Below the pieces are notes generated by a model. That model was not told where the DNA came from. It did no database searches and worked only from the letters and a program-made list of their open reading frames with translations. Made by a program: the position numbers and the translations under genes. From positions 16,629,966 to 16,693,965 of the forward strand of contig CM039467.1 of assembly GCA_022414725.1 (NCBI GenBank): a stretch of 64,000 bases of DNA, given 5' to 3'. Shown here piece after piece: positions 33,703 through 43,935 of this stretch. The DNA comes from Microglena sp. YARC (taxonomy: Eukaryota; Chlorophyta; Chlorophyceae; Chlamydomonadales; Chlamydomonadaceae). The stretch's first letter is position 1. Every line of letters begins with the position of its first letter.

Positions 33703-33897
33703 GTGGAGGGAATCAAGGAATTTCAGAGGAATCCGTTGTATCCAGGTGAGGGGCCGAAGGTTGCAGGTTGCATCAAGTTGGACGAACTTGAGTTGGGTGA
33801 GATTATACCCTATCCTGACGGCGTGGAGTTCACGTCAGGCGTATCTCATTTCTCATTCGCCCAAGTCCTCACCTTCCTGCCTGGGAGCTACATGTAG
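33703..33897 (+). CDS. Possible exon of an unrecognised protein
   Basis: A 64-codon frame without an ATG start whose composition is protein-like (KVAGCIKLDELELGEIIPYP, then FAQVLTFLPGSY). It ends at TAG 33895-33897. A pyrimidine-rich acceptor-like TTCCTTCAG precedes it. The following sequence degenerates into GTTGTAGCAG repeats. It could be the last exon of a gene or a chance frame. Confidence 0.22.
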   Translation: MEGIKEFQRNPLYPGEGPKVAGCIKLDELELGEIIPYPDGVEFTSGVSHFSFAQVLTFLPGSYM

Positions 33898-34336
33898 CCA
33901 GGGTTGTAGCAGGTTGTAGCAGAGCTAGGTGTAGCCCTGGTTGTAGCAGACGCGGAGCTATATATATTTACTTGACATGCATACAGTGAGCATATTTAAT
34001 ATCAGACCACATTTACTTGCAGACTGTGCAAGACCATATGATCTCGCGGACATTCTTTAGGCTGCTAATAGGCTATTTAATAACATCATCTGAACATGTT
34101 TTGTTGTAGTCCCAGTTCAGTTCAGTTCATCAATGCCTTTTCTTTTCAAGCCCCTCCTATCACAGTTGGGCAAGTCCCTTTAGCCTACTTGGCCTACCCC
34201 CCTTGACTGTCACCTACATACATACCACATGACCCCCTCAACATCATACATGGTACATCACTATATCAGCCTCCAGGCTGCTCACTGTCTGCGGGCGGAG
34301 TAAACATCGGTATGATTAACACTGAAGCAGTCCCCC

Positions 34337-34404
<68 letters not shown>

Positions 34405-34459
34405 CATATTATCTGATCACAGGGCTACAGACAGTTGCAAGGCTTGTGCGGGTGAGAAT
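33898..34459. repeat. Repeats A and J, poly-C and (CA)n
   Basis: TTGTAGCAGG repeats lie at 33905-33950. Repeat A lies at about 34128-34220 (AGTTGGGCAAGTCCCTTTAG...ACATACATAC). Repeat J lies at 34262-34315 (TATCAGCCTCCAGGCTGCTC...GGCGGAGTAAACAT). A C-run passes into (CA)n at 34328-34400. No gene. Confidence 0.7.
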
Positions 34460-34740
34460 CAGGATACTTCAGGAGGACCCCCAGCTCGGCCGTCGGAGAC
34501 GCAACCAATTGTATAGCCTGCGTCCTGCGACGCAACGAACCCTTACTTCTGGTCAACAAACCCTCCCCACGTTGCGTCCTGCGACGCAACGGACTCTGCG
34601 ACGTTGCGTTTGGGACGGAGGACGCTGCGTCCTAAACAACAATGGTGAGAATGCTGGCATCCGGGAGCTTTGGTACGGTAGTGAAGAACAAGAGTACATG
34701 ATTACATTACATTACATTACATTACATTACATTACATGTT
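34460..34740. repeat. Repeat E copy and an ATTAC pentamer tract
   Basis: GACGCAACCAATTGTATAGC, then GCGTCCTGCGACGCAACG twice, then GGACGGAGGACGCTGCGTCC match 5495-5630. The region ends with (ACATT)n at 34702-34738. Confidence 0.75.
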
Positions 34741-35900
34741 AAAGTCTACTTGACACCGCGAGGGTGCATGAGACTCTGTGCTTTAAACAAAAAGAAAAAG
34801 CACCCACAAAGTAAAAAAAACCATTACATCAGGGGTGTGTCGAGGACAAACAACATGATTGTTACATGTTTACACTCGCCTTGAGGCGTCCCACCGGTCG
34901 CACTCTATATATCTTAGTTTGCTATGAATAATACATCCCAATCCCGGATCCCCTGAACACTACGGCCCTCATGGCATTTTTTACATTGCAGCCATACATA
35001 TAGGAAAAGCACTCAACAGTTCGTACCTCCGTACAGTACCCAAAGGAAATTAGGAACCAAGGTTGTTGCAGACGTTTCTATTCACGTCTCAAACGCAGAT
35101 TGTGGAAGGGTAGTTCCGTTGCTATTTTGCTTACATAGATTTTTGCTCTAGAGACTTACATTTTGGCTCGTCATACATAGATTTTCAGAACAGTTGCGTT
35201 TAGAAACGGAGATTTTGAAGAACCATTGCAGATCTGGCTGCGTGTGTATATGAATGTATAGTTCTAATGGTTCCAAGGTAGAGTGACCAACTGCATGCAC
35301 CATACATAAAGTCACTCTTCATGCACCATAGTATTACCGTTATCAAACAACCAACGATGAGTGGACAATGTGTAGGCTTGTGGCAGAAAAGAGCCAGCAA
35401 ACTGAATAGAGCATACAAAACAGAAGAACAGTAGAAAGAGGAGCAAGCTGGGTTTGAATGTTTGGATTTTTGAAACTCGTCTACTTATCCTTCTGGCTGC
35501 CATGTATATTGTATTTTGCATTTTTCCTGGTAATTTATTTTTGTACTGCCGAAACGCCGAGCGGCCAAATTGCTGACTGAACCTATGTAACCAAGATCAA
35601 GTTCAAGTTCAAGTATCATGTATACGCAAGCCAGGTTTCCGTCTCGGGACGCAGGTTATCCAATTGGTTGCGTCTCAGGAAAGAGTCTATAAAATCGGCT
35701 CCGTCTCAGGAAGGAGAGCTGAGGGTCCTCCTGAATAACCCTGACGCAAACCTGAGCTCCTGAAGCTATCAATATATGCATGAAGATCCAAAAGCCATCG
35801 ATCTACATGAGGAACAGATGAAAGCGGCACAACAGGCATTAGGCTCTCACACGCATCAGGCTAGCATGAACTCAGGGCCCCGTCGGTAAAACGATTGCTT
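34741..35900. other. Intergenic, no gene recognised
   Basis: Short repeat-E fragments lie near 35065-35105, 35190-35220 and 35630-35755 (GTTGCGTCTCAGGAA). Otherwise it is unique-looking sequence without a supported frame. Confidence 0.5.
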
Positions 35901-36440
35901 GGGGTTCAGTTCATCAGTACCTTTTCTGTTTAAGCCCTTTCTACACGGTTGGGCAAGTCCTTTTAGCCTATTTGGCCTGACCCTGGACTGCAACATACAT
36001 GCATACAGGCATCAGGCTCGGCCTCTCGACCATGGCAGTCCAGCAGCAGCAGGTCCACCAGCTACAGCAGGTCCAGCCACAGCTAGAGCAGCAGCAACAA
36101 CACCAAAGCTTGACAACAGCAGCTGCAGCAACGACCACTACAACAGCTGCAGCAAGGCAGCCAACAACTGCACCTGATTTCTGCCCCGCTCGAATCTCGA
36201 ATCTGGGCGAGTGACATGTCTCCTCAGCTCTGCCTCTAACGACCATGGCAGGGAGCTTGTCTGCCGTGGGCAACAGGGGTAGTGGTGAATGTCCCTTTGG
36301 TCGAGGGTCAATTTCTCCCACCGACCCCTAAGTGCACCTGATAAAGGAGAGCCAACGCTATTCAAACTGAATCCCCTGTGTCACTGTTTTGTGTCGGGAC
36401 ACCCACCTCCTGGAGTGAAATTCCTTTCATGTGCAACTAA
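35901..36440. repeat. Repeat A, CAG-rich tract and repeat C (reverse)
   Basis: Repeat A lies at 35905-36010, including its left part GGTTCAGTTCATCAGTACC. A CAGCAG/CAACAA-rich low-complexity tract lies at 36030-36170. A reverse repeat-C copy lies at 36350-36428 (TCAAACTGAATCCCC...CACCTCCTGGAGTGAAATTC). Confidence 0.65.
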
Positions 36441-36493
36441 AAAAACTAGTGGTGCAATTGGGTGCAACTAAAAAAAAGAAGACACACCAGTGT

Positions 36494-37103
36494 TTTTGGC
36501 GGAGCCCCCCCTTCTGGGGGGCGGGAGCCCCCAGGGTCACCGCTTTGATGTGTCTGTCTATCTGTCTTTCTGTGTCCGTCACATTCCAACCCTGTGCCAC
36601 ATAAACCCACTCTCCACCCTTCCGAACCTCGAACAGCTCGAACCTCGCCAATTTCGAACCCACCCCCCCGCCAATTTTCTGCGTCACTTACAATGCGCAT
36701 AGAACTTGTTATTTTCAGGTACGAGCAGCAGCTTCTAGGCAGCTCCACTACCTGGCTATCCAATCAAACTTGGCGCAACCTCAAGCACCTTCAAGCTGAT
36801 ATAATCAAATTTCCAGAACTGCTGAAATAGTTCGGTGCAGCCCAGTGGTCGGCTCAGGAAGCTACCTAGAAGCTACTACGAGAAGCCGGAGAGAAAAAGT
36901 CCTAGGCGGCGTCGCAAGCGAGTCGGAAAATTGGCGGAGAGTGTTGGCTATTGGATCAACAGGTGGCAGCGGACTGAAGCCAGGGTTTACGAGACACTTA
37001 GTTGAGACATTTGACTTTGTTTGGTTGGACGGACAGTCGGACAACCGGACAACGGGGTGACCCTGGGGGCTCACGCCCCCCAGAAGGGGGGGCTCCGCCC
37101 AAA
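36494..37103. mobile_element. ~610-bp element with long terminal inverted repeats (repeat F) around a nested MITE
   Basis: The ends are TTTTTGGCGGAGCCCCCCCT on the left and the inverse AGGGGGGGCTCCGCCCAAAAA on the right, continuing inward through GGGGGGCG and CCCCCAGGGTCACC. Inner parts of the arms also pair (CCAATTTTCTGCG with GGAAAATTGGCGG). The centre, 36708-36902, is a full repeat-B MITE with its own inverted ends. It has no transposase frame, so it is non-autonomous. Single repeat-F arms occur at 39565-39780, 45798-46015 and 60528-60600. Confidence 0.75.
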
Positions 37104-37404
37104 AATACGTATGACAAACAAGATGCTCAGATCTCAAGACCCATAATTGCTGGCAAAAACAATCAAATACAAAAAAATAGTGTCGTTACTAGTTACACTA
37201 ATCGTGCATTTCAGTGTTGTTCAGTCTTCAGGCTTGTGTCGCAGACGCAATGTGGGGACGGATCATTGTGTTTCAATCGCTGATTTTGGAGTGTCTGTTG
37301 CGTCTCGGAGGTGTGGGTGCGTCACAGATACAGATTTTGAAACCGGTTGCGTCTCAAGAAGCAGATAGTGAAACAGGCTGCGTCTCCCCCACGACAGGCT
37401 AGCC
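37104..37404. repeat. Repeat E fragments
   Basis: CGCAGACGCAATGTGGGGAC, GTTGCGTCTCGGAGG and GTTGCGTCTCAAGAAGCAGA repeat the family-E core three times with about 60-bp spacing. It lies 3' of the lipocalin gene. Confidence 0.6.
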
Positions 37405-37780
37405 ACCCCCACGACTCAAACCTGCACACACCCCTCATATATCTGTAGCCAAACTGGAGAACCACCACCAGCTTGGGTGTATCCAACCCCAGGCTCTGTG
37501 CTACACGGGTCATGGTAGCAGTAGCAGCAGCATCATCATCAGATGCAGCAGCAGCATCATCAGCAGTAGCATCAGCATCAGCATCAGATGCAGCAGGAGC
37601 AGCAGCAGCAGAAGTATCACAAGCAGCAGCAGCAGTATAAGCATCAGCAGCATAGCAGCAGCATCAGCAGTATCAGCAGCAGAAGCAGCACGGGTTTCTG
37701 TGGGATTCCTAGAGAACAGCTTCAGGCCAACCTTGTGGGACCAGCAGGACAGGGCCTTGCTAGTTTGCAACTTGTCTCAC
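37405..37780 (-). pseudogene. Copy of the lipocalin C-terminal coding end, plus a CAG/CAT tract
   Basis: On the minus strand about 37515-37410 repeats the end of the lipocalin gene: MTRVAQSLGLDTPKLVVV against MTQIAQELGLDTSKLVDV in the parent, then a degenerate FGYRY. It is preceded by a trinucleotide tract of CAGCAG/CATCAG at about 37518-37695. It lies downstream of the parent stop (37781), as for the other C-terminal copies in this window. Confidence 0.85.
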
Positions 37781-38282
37781 TCAAATCTGCACTGCCCCCT
37801 CATATCTGCAACCCAACTGGGGAACATCCACGAGCTTGGATGTATCCAACCCCAGTTCTTGCGCAATCTGGGTCATGGCAAAAGCAGCAGCAGGGTCGAC
37901 AGGGGTCCTAGAGAACAGCCACAGACCCCGCTGTAGGAGTAGCGGGACAGATCCTTGCCAAAGATCCTGGAGTGTGTGTTGGGGCTGCAGAGGCCGTTGG
38001 CATCGTAGTCTGGCTCACCGCCAACGATGATGGCCCAGTCATAGCCCTCGTCCGACTCAAGGACGCCTGTGAGAGGAGCAGGGGGGGGAGGGGAGAAAAG
38101 GGTCAGATACAGAAGTGATTCTGAGTGTCAGGCTTGCCGCCAACAATGATGGCTCAGTTGTAGCCCTCGTCTGAATCAAGGACGCCTGCATGAGGAAGGA
38201 AGGATACCAGGGAATCTCTCTCTCTCTCTCTCCCTCTCTCTCTAGTTAACGGTGTTACACAATTTAATTGCGGTCCAGCCAC

Positions 38283-38331
<49 letters not shown>

Positions 38332-41300
38332 AGTATGTTCGCTGTTACCCTTCACCCTCTCTGTATCGTCAGCTTGCTTACCAGCAGCAGCAATCCAGTA
38401 GGAAGAGTAGGCAGCCTTGATCTCGCCTAAGATACCAGGGAACTGAGGCCCAACCTTGAGCTTGCTAGCAGCCGTTGGGCTGGTGCTGTTTGGATCCTCT
38501 GGGATCGCCACGGTGGGGATCTCAACTCCGCTAAATAGCAGGGGGAATAGGGGAAGGGGGGGGGGGGGGGGGGGGGGGGCAGTATACTCATTGGACAGAC
38601 TTATGCCAATGTTTATTTTGTGTGCGACGCGTGGTTAGGCTGGTGCTGTCTGGATGCTCCGGGAGCGCCACGAGGGGTATCTCAACTCCGCTGAAAATCA
38701 GGGGGCGAATAGGGGGGAGGGGGTCAGTTACGAATGGCATGGGTTGATTACGGGACAGTGCGGTACTGTTCAGTGGTTGGGCTGGTGCTGCCTGGATGCT
38801 CCGGGAGTGCACCGGTGGGGATCTCGACTCCGCTGAATAGCAGGGGGAATAGGGGGTGTGGTGGGTGGGGGGGGGTCAGTATACTCATCAGACAGCCTTA
38901 TGCCACTGTTTGTTTTGTGTGCGACGCGTCGCTGGGCTGGTGCTGCCTGGATGCTCCGGGAGTGCACCGGTGGGGATCTCGACTCCACTGAATAGCAGGG
39001 GGAATAGGGGGTGTGGTGGTGGGGGGGGGTCAGTATACTCATCAGACAGCCTTATGCCACTGTTTGTTTTGTGTGCGACTCGTCGCTGGGCTGGTGCTGC
39101 CTGGATGCTCCGGGAGTGCACCGGTGGGGATCTCGACTCCGCTGAATAGCAGGGGGAATAGGGGGGGGGTGGGTAGGGGGGGGTCAGTATACTCATCGGA
39201 CAGCCTTATGCCACTGTTTGTTTTGTGTGCGACGCGTCGCTGGGCTGGTGCTGCCTGGATGCTCCGGGAGTGCACCGGTGGGGATCTCGACTCCACTGAA
39301 AAGCAGAGGGAATAGAGGGGAGGGGGGCAGGATACTCAGTGGACAGAATTATGCCACTGTTTGTTTTGTGCGAAGCGTTGTTGGGCTGGTGCTGTCCGGA
39401 TGCTCCGGGAGTGCACCAGTGGGGATCTCAACTCTGCTGAAAAGCAGGGGGAATAAGGGGGAGGGGGTCAGTATTCTCATCAGATAGAATCGTGCCACAG
39501 CTTTTTTGTGGACACATGCAGCGACGGAATGGTGACGAGTCGCACGAAATAAAATGGTATAAAGAACAAGTCCTAGGCAGCGTCGCAAGCGACAAACAAA
39601 TTGGCAGAAAGTGTTGGCAACGGAATCGAGCGGACCGAAGCCAGTTCGGTACGAAACACTTAACTGACGTATCAGGCTTCGTCCTGGGTGGGGGGGTGGG
39701 GGGTGGGGGGGGGCACAGACGGACAACGGGGTGACCCTGGGGGTGCCCGCCCCCCAGAAGGGGGGGCTCCGCCACACAATTGATGAATTGGCCTCCATTT
39801 TGTTGTCCGATAAGACTAGTAAATAGTTTTGATTTTTAATTTTTGAAACATACTTTAATAATTTAAATTAAACATACTGTTTTTCCGAACAAACTATAAA
39901 AAAGTTGTTAGATCCAGTGCCAAGTCCATCGATCTCTCCCTTGTTGGCATAGCTGTGCAGTACCCCAACCCTGAACCTTAAACCCTTTATTTATATGACT
40001 AAAGAAACACCCTGGGTTGTTCCGTTCGCAGGGGAGTGGTGGTGGTGTTGGTAATGGTGGGTTGGGTTGGGTTGGGGGTTGGGGGGTGGGGTGTGGGTGG
40101 GTGGGTAGGTGTTGGTGTGGATGCTCTGATGAACTGGGTTGTTTCCGTGCGCTGGAGAGAGGCTCATCCGAGGAAACACTTTTTCTTTTTAGTTGTGACA
40201 GGAATTTCACCCCAGGCGGTTTTCACCCAAGGCGGCCCGACACACACCAGCGACACCGAGAGTTCGGTTTGAATAGTGTTGCCACTTTGTGCATTGGTCC
40301 CAAACTAACAAGAAATGGATAGCTCCAGTATCAGGTCCTTTGACCTCTCCCTCGTTGGCATAACTGTACACTACCTTAAAACTTAAACCCTTAGTGTATA
40401 TGACTAAAGAAACAATCTGGGTTTTTCCCGTGCACAGGAGAGGCTAGACTGAAGAAACAATGTTTTCAGTTGTGAAAAGAATTTCATCCCAGGAGGTGGG
40501 TCTCCCGGCACAAACCAGCAACACCGAGGATTCAGTTCGAATGGCGCTGCCACTTGGTGCATTGGTCCCAAACTTACGAGACATTGATAGCGCCAGTGCT
40601 ACGTCTGTTGACCTTTCCATCGTTAGCATGGTGTAGGGAATCTTGGTGTGTTAAAATGCGTCAAGGGACCGATTTTCAAAAGAAGAAAAAAAGTCCGAGT
40701 TATTTTTGAACCCCCGACCTCGAGATTTTGTTTTGGCCATGCAGTTGAGCTCCCTCTGCGTGCTTATTATAGCTAAGTTCCCAAGGTTTTTTTCCGTGCG
40801 CAAGAGAGGCAGATTGGAAGAAACACTTGGTGTATTGTTTGGGGTTCAGTTCACCAATGCTTTTTCTTTTTAGCCCTTCCTATCACGGCTGGGCACGTCC
40901 CTTAAGCCTATTTGGCCTCCCCCTGGACTGCAACATACATACATTCATACATAGGTCCCAAACTTACAAGAATTTAAAGCGCCTGTGCTCGGACCTTGCC
41001 CTAGTTGACATAGTTGAACACGCGCAAGCCCTAAAAGCCCTTTATTTATACAACTTAAGAAACACTCAGGGTTTTTCCGTGTGCAGTAGAGGCTAATCTG
41101 AAGAAATACTTGGTCCCAAACTTATAAGAAATTGATAGCCCCCGAGCTAGGCCTGCTGTCCATTCCCTCGTCAGCACGGAAGTGGTGAATATTCGTTTGG
41201 TCGAGGGTCGGTATCCCTCACCGACCCTAAGTGCGCCAACTGGACTGCAACATACATACATACATACATAGGTCCTCAACTTACAAGAAATTGATAGCGC

Positions 41301-42863
41301 CTGTGCTAGGTCCGTTGACCTTTCCCTTGTTGGCATAGTTGAACACACGCAAGCCGTCCTTAGGGTTGTCCTTCAGGGGCCTATATAGGCTCCTCACACA
41401 AAACAGGGAATCTTCCATCTGGTAGATGAGGGGCTCCTGCTTCTGGACGTACCAAGGTGCTCTGATGAACTCCTCAACCTGTGAGGTGGTGGTGATGGTA
41501 TGGGGGAGGGGTTGGGTTGGATTGGGGTTGGGGTTGGGGTTGGGGTTGGGTTGGGGTTGGGGTTGGGGTTGGGGTTGGGGTGGGGTGGGGTGGAATGGTG
41601 GTGGTGGTGGTGGTGGTCAGTGGTGGGTGTGGGTGCTCTGATGAACTCCTCAACCTGTGAGGTGGTGGTGGTGGTGGGTGTGGGTGGCCCATATAGGCTC
41701 CTCACACAGAACAGGGAATCTTCCATCTGGTAGATGAGGGGCTCCTGCTTCTGGACGTACAAGGGGCTCTGACGAACTCCTCAGCTTGTGAGGTGGTGGG
41801 TGTGGGTGGGGGGGGGGGGGAGGTTGAATGGTGGTGGTGGTAGGTGTGGGTGTGGGTGCTCACAAGTTTTCGGAGTTCATCATCGGTGGTGGTGGGGGGT
41901 TCGGGGGGTTTGGGGGGGGGGAGGTTGAATGATTGGAGGTGGTGATAGTTATCGGTGTGGTTGCTCTGATGAACTCCTCAACCTGTGTGGTGGGGGGGGG
42001 AGGTTGGGGTTGGGTTTGAGGGGGGGGGGGGGGGGGCAGGGGGAGCGGAGGTTTAATGGTGGTGGTTTGGTTTGGTTTGGTCTGGTTTGGTTTGGTTTGG
42101 TTTGGGGTTCAATGGTGGTGGTGGTGGTGGTGGTCGTGGAGGTGGTGGTTGGTGTGGGTGTGGGATGTATTTCTTGTGTTTTATGTGCGATAGTGGGAAG
42201 GTTATCTGTGGGTGTGGCCAAGGTGCTTTACAGAAAGTGAAGTGAAGTATGGGTGCGTATGAGTTTAGGTGTGGGCGTGGGGGTGGGGGTTGGGAGTTGG
42301 GGGTGGGGGTTTAGGGTTTAGGGTAGGTGTGGGCGTTGAGGGGGATGGTTGTAGTGTGTGTGTGTGGTTGTGGGGGAGCATGCACGCTTAGTGAGGTAAG
42401 GATGGTAAGAAGGTCCTTATTAGCAGAGTAAACTCACATCAAAATTAGCCTGAGTGTCAAAGTTGGGAGGGGGGCAGTAGTCGGAGGAATCTACAGCCTT
42501 GTCCACGGCATCACCAACATTATCCTTTAGGTTGTCCCCAGCATCCGAGGCCGCGTCCTTAAGTTTATCCCGAAGATCCGAGGCAGCGTCCTTGATTTTG
42601 TCCCGAATGTCTGAGGAGGCGTCGCCGATATTGTTTGCTGCGTCTTTGACGCTATCGCCTATATCCGAGGCTGAGTCTCGGATTTGGTCCCCTGCGTCAG
42701 AGGCTGCATCCTTCACGCCTTCAAATGTGTCTTTGATTTTGTCTTTGAAATCGTCGAACCAGCCCGACAGCGAGCGCGGTCTGGCATCGGCCACGTTGAA
42801 AGTGGACGAGGCGAGCAGACAGGCGCCCAGAAGCAGGGCGAGGGTGGCAGTGGAGGAGCGCAT
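37781..42863 (-). CDS. Secreted lipocalin with an N-terminal amphipathic (LEA-like) domain
   Basis: Four minus-strand exons: 42863-42438, 41478-41285, 38530-38382 and 38066-37781. Residues 1-26 form a signal peptide (LALLLGACLLASS...VADA). Residues 45-125 are ~11-residue amphipathic repeats (KDAASDAGDQIRD, DKLKDAASDAGDNLKD) as in LEA-3 or apolipoprotein helices. A lipocalin domain follows: CPPPNFDTQANFD, then PWYVQ (the GxW element), LFCVRSLY, VFNYANKGKVNGP, SSYWIAAAG, YDWAIIVGG, then LWLFSRTPVDP and a C-terminal LGLDTSKLVDVPQLGCRYEG. Lipocalins bind small hydrophobic ligands; this one should be secreted or vacuolar. The coding sum is one base short of a multiple of three: in a GGGG run at 37926-37929 one more G restores the frame, probably an assembly error. 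With it the protein is about 351 aa. No conserved GDYEWA-type loss is seen. Confidence 0.88.
38070..38381 (-). repeat. Acceptor-side copy of lipocalin exon 4 and a (CT)n tract
   Basis: About 38190-38118 repeats the start of exon 4 in mutated form (GCGTCCTTGATTCAGACGAG, then a TGA in place of the DW codons). CT dinucleotide tracts lie at 38215-38245 and 38287-38330. Confidence 0.8.
38531..39495 (-). repeat. Acceptor-side array of lipocalin exon 3
   Basis: Exon 3 begins TTTAG|CGGAGTTGAGATCCCCACC. Six further copies of this junction and ~55-60 coding bases lie at about 145-150-bp spacing, with GTGGGGATCTCGACTCC near 38675, 38820, 38972, 39125, 39283 and 39425. The coding part reads VEIPTGALPEHPGSTSP in several copies and is well conserved. 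Spacers contain GGGGGG runs and GTCAGTATACTCATC. Each copy has a CTATTCAG- or TTTTCAG-like acceptor. Confidence 0.92.
39496..39879. repeat. Repeat F arm
   Basis: About 39565-39780 matches the right arm of the 36494-37103 element: GTCGCAAGCGACAAACAAATTGGC, then GTGACCCTGGGGGTGCCCGC and CCCCCAGAAGGGGGGGCTCC. It lies inside a lipocalin intron. Confidence 0.75.
39880..41284 (-). repeat. Donor-side copies of lipocalin exon 2
   Basis: Exon 2 ends AGCACAGGCGCTATCAATTTCTT|GTAAGT. Decaying copies of the last ~50-90 coding bases plus donor appear near 41110-41180, 40955-41050, 40565-40640, 40300-40390 and 39885-39985 (+ strand core CTTACAAGAAATTGATAGC...GTTGACCT.TCCCT.GTTGGCATAG). Repeat C occurs at 40200-40290 and 40478-40560, and repeat A at 40845-40955, between them. 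Confidence 0.85.
41479..42437 (-). repeat. Acceptor-side copies of lipocalin exon 2 and G-rich tract
   Basis: Exon 2 begins CTCACAG|GTTGAGGAGTTCATC. A long copy at about 41790-41640 repeats codons through FCVRSLY. Short junction copies lie near 41655, 41870 and 41975. Around them the + strand is made of GGGTTG, GGTGGT and GGTTTG runs (41510-42330) with strong G-quadruplex potential. The first ~40 bp after the exon 1 donor are unique. Confidence 0.8.
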
Positions 42864-43186
42864 GGTTCGAAATGGGCGAACAGATAGAGAGGGGGGGAAA
42901 CCTTGTAGGAGGCCAGAGACCACGGCCGGCAGTTGGAGAGAAACTTCGATTGTTGACAGGTGGTTGACGCTTGGCAGCTCTGCTTGACAGTTCCGTATGG
43001 GGAAACGATCTCTCGACGCTATAATAAGCCCGTCGGAGTGTGTAAGCTTTCGCACTGCGGATGGACCCAGCGAAAATAAGCGACTACGCAATTGAATGGA
43101 TGACTGCAGGTTGAAGGCCCTTAACTATTGCTGCCATCTGCATTGCAGGTTACACTATCTACTTGCTCAGAACGTTCGCGCCAACT
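42864..43186. promoter_or_regulatory. Upstream region of the lipocalin gene
   Basis: Repeat-poor 5' flank with a CT/AG-rich patch at 42883-42895. An in-frame upstream extension of the lipocalin frame to 43091 lacks protein-like features, and the signal peptide starts at 42863, so the latter is taken as the start. Confidence 0.4.
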
Positions 43187-43420
43187 ATGAGCTCCGCGCC
43201 ACCTGCGTTGGCAGCCCCGCCACCAGCTCAGCACCAGCTAGGTGGATGTAGCAGCCTAGCAGCTGCCCTGTACAAATCATGGGTGCAATACTCCGAGCGA
43301 TGGAGCAGGCTCGCGATGGACTATGGCAATTTTTCATTGCCAGGCACAGACCAGTGCTTGCCAAGGAAAGCAACAGCGGCTCTTGAAGGAAGAAAAATGC
43401 CCCTTGGTCGGACGTGCTGA
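43187..43420 (+). CDS. Possible short coding region, unrecognised
   Basis: From an ATG at 43187 a 77-codon frame runs to TGA, with an Ala/Pro-rich start (SSAPPALAAPPPAQHQ) and a tail reading LYKSWVQYSERWSRLAMDYG. A pyrimidine-containing TTGCAG at 43144-43149 could be an acceptor. The adjacent frame in the middle (AMEQARDGLWQFFIARHRPV) is equally protein-like, so a frameshift or intron may be present. It could be a gene divergent from the lipocalin. Confidence 0.25.
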   Translation: MSSAPPALAAPPPAQHQLGGCSSLAAALYKSWVQYSERWSRLAMDYGNFSLPGTDQCLPRKATAALEGRKMPLGRTC

Positions 43421-43935
43421 AGTAACACAAATCGACTCTCTCTATCTCTCGACTTTTTCTTGTGCTGCGCTGGATAGCTTCCAGCTAGATCCATTAGCTA
43501 GCCACTGGGTCGAGATCAAAGCTTTCAGCTGCATTGGAATGCCCGTCATGTTTGCTTTCATAGCACTAGCAAGCTTTGAGTATGGCCCAAAGACAGGGAA
43601 AGCGAGCTGCCTAGAAGCTGCTTCATGTAGACTCTGCCATTCATATTCTATTTCCTTTTTGAGCTTTATGACGGTACATAAACTGCTTGACTGTCTAGCC
43701 AGTGAAGGCGTAGCCAAGTAGGCCCAATATACCTGCCCAACCTCAATATTAGGAGGGGATGAATACAAAACAAGCACTGGTGAACCGAACCCAAACAAAT
43801 TGGGCCCCAGAGTTCGTGCTATGTAGAGCTATGTCTGTTACAGTTCAGGGGTAGGCCAAGTAGGCTATACGGACTTGTCCACCAGTGACAGGAGGGGCTT
43901 AAAACGAAGAAAAAATAATAACTGAACAATTGGTT
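43421..43935. repeat. Repeat-B MITE and two reverse repeat-A copies
   Basis: The MITE spans about 43465-43660 (TGGATAGCTTCCAGCTAGATCC, inverse end GAGCTGCCTAGAAGCTGC). Repeat A in reverse lies at 43700-43795 (GGCGTAGCCAAGTAGGC) and 43845-43930 (GGGGTAGGCCAAGTAGGC). Confidence 0.65.

Noticed and set aside
42864..43091. N-terminal extension of the lipocalin frame
   Set aside because: The 76 extra codons are unlike a protein, and a clear signal peptide starts at the internal ATG at 42863.
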